Source: Armatimonadota bacterium (GTDB taxonomy: Bacteria; Armatimonadota; Armatimonadia; Armatimonadales; Armatimonadaceae). From it: DNA of 29,341 bases. The first letter of the stretch is position 1. Every line of letters starts with the position of its first letter. Positions 28,524-29,341 of the stretch are shown here, in pieces. The translations under genes were made by a program, and so were the position numbers. The notes beneath the pieces are model-generated. The model was given only the letters and a program-made list of their open reading frames with translations, was not told the origin of the DNA and made no database searches. The stretch is from positions 1 through 29,341 of the forward strand of contig JAURHZ010000003.1 in NCBI GenBank assembly GCA_030833025.1. The letters are read 5' to 3'.

Positions 28524-29341
28524 CTAGTTTTCTAAATCGAGGGCACGAGCTGGCTTGCGGCGAGATAGCGCTGCAACAACACCCAGCGCAGCCAGTGTAA
28601 GAACCAAGCTAGTTCCACCATAGCTTACGAGTGGTAATGGAATACCAGTAGCAGGAACGATACTTGTGACCACAGCCATATTGAGGAGAGCTTGTCCAAC
28701 AATTGATGACGTAATCCCAGCGATTGCATAGCGGGAGAATGGGTCTGTCGACCGAACACTAAGATTTATCCCAACCACGAGCAACCACAGATACATTGCA
28801 AGAAGGCTTAGTGTTCCTACCAATCCAACCTCTTCCCCAACCACTGCAAAAATAAAGTCAGTTCGCTGCATCGGGACACCGCCACGACGTTTCTCACGAC
28901 TTTGACCAAGGCCAAGTCCTGTTGCTCCGCCGTTGGCAAGAGCCACAAGGCTCCTCCAGTTCTGCATCCCTGCACCGTCTTTGTCCTTAGCCGGATCCGC
29001 TACAGCTGCAAACCTACCTGAGCGATAGTCGTGACCACCTTGAGGAGCAAACACCATAGCACCAACGAGTGCAATCCCAATCAGCACCGTCGCAGCAATC
29101 TGATTACGGTTAATGTTGGAGACAAACAATGTAGCCAGCACTCCGACAGCGATACATAGCGCAGTTCCAAGATCAGGCTGCCGTTCAGTCATCCCAATCA
29201 AGAGGAAGATTGCACCGACGGGTAACCAGTGCTGCCTGAGGCTCTTGACCCGTCGCTTATCGCTTGCCAGCATAGCAGCAAGCCAAATTACTGCCGTAAA
29301 TTTTACGATTTCAGATGGCTGAACCTGAATTGGACCAAAAA
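28524..29341 (-). CDS. ftsW: FtsW/RodA/SpoVE-family glycosyltransferase (5' end outside window)
   Basis: The frame enters from the window edge and reads FGPIQVQPSEIVKFTAVIWL, the QPSE motif of SEDS proteins, so the gene starts outside. The visible 272 residues hold several membrane helices, RQPDLGTALCI, the long external loop with DYRSGRFAAVADP and GGATGLGLGQS, DFIFAVVGEEVGLVG and the C-terminal PLPLVSYGGTSLVLTLAALGVVAALSRR, as in FtsW. FtsW polymerises lipid II into septal glycan with FtsI. Position before ddl-ftsQ-ftsZ favours FtsW over RodA. The 3' end is 11 nt before the ddl start. Confidence 0.93.
   Translation of the reverse strand, partial: FGPIQVQPSEIVKFTAVIWLAAMLASDKRRVKSLRQHWLPVGAIFLLIGMTERQPDLGTALCIAVGVLATLFVSNINRNQIAATVLIGIALVGAMVFAPQGGHDYRSGRFAAVADPAKDKDGAGMQNWRSLVALANGGATGLGLGQSREKRRGGVPMQRTDFIFAVVGEEVGLVGTLSLLAMYLWLLVVGINLSVRSTDPFSRYAIAGITSSIVGQALLNMAVVTSIVPATGIPLPLVSYGGTSLVLTLAALGVVAALSRRKPARALDLEN

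Overview
The window most likely comes from a diderm bacterium of the phylum Armatimonadota. The strongest hints are the DUF1559-type prepilin at 4940-5695, whose N-terminal wording (hydrophobic helix, then FPVFAQAR and a QDYDE stretch) and H-X9-DG tail are typical of that phylum, the FtsZ ending in a DIPTFL peptide, and an Omp85 barrel plus a lipobox lipoprotein, which imply an outer membrane. Base composition looks moderate and even throughout. I see no phage, insertion sequence, CRISPR array or integron. The assignment to a phylum is an inference.

Layout, left to right. 1-2966 (minus): an export cluster, tatB-like > tatA > secG, closed by a strong terminator, followed immediately by an Omp85 gene with no signal peptide and a GNAT acetyltransferase cut by the window edge. 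3074-3154 (plus): tRNA-Leu(CAG), whose terminator is embedded in the 3' end of the opposing gene. 3155-5826 (minus): a TPP riboswitch, a DUF1559 prepilin and a two-domain lipoprotein (polysaccharide deacetylase plus phosphodiester glycosidase). 5908-12204 (minus): tRNA-Ala(GGC) and its terminator, then a tight run of phr, an exported unknown protein, pilT, an M20 amidohydrolase, a sulfatase and a small unknown gene. 12249-15970 (minus): a sugar ABC importer in which the binding protein is fused to the first permease. 16010-17916 (plus): an unknown ORF, then rph-rdgB. 17900-18655 (minus): an esterase. 18803-19236 (plus): a small conserved-looking protein and a possible small membrane protein. 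19205-21192 (minus): two exported or anchored proteins with carboxypeptidase-regulatory-like domains. 21249-22714 (minus): ksgA behind a possible single-strand-annealing-like protein. 22932-23735 (plus): a G5/3D-domain cell-wall protein. 24232-29341 (minus): a division cluster ftsW > ddl > ftsQ > DUF881 > sbp > ftsZ, without ftsA.

The most interesting material is RNA. The TPP riboswitch does not precede a thiamin gene but a prepilin gene, and its downstream sequence contains a ready-made translational switch: an anti-Shine-Dalgarno arm can pair either with the ribosome site or with a near-identical stretch inside the aptamer. Three further leaders carry structured elements that I cannot assign to a known class: four consecutive hairpins before the G5/3D gene, a 16-nt interrupted long-range stem before ftsZ, and an 8+5 bp stem at the predicted 5' end of the small-protein mRNA. 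A 379-nt gap between two convergent terminators (23793-24171) has no gene and may hold an unannotated RNA.
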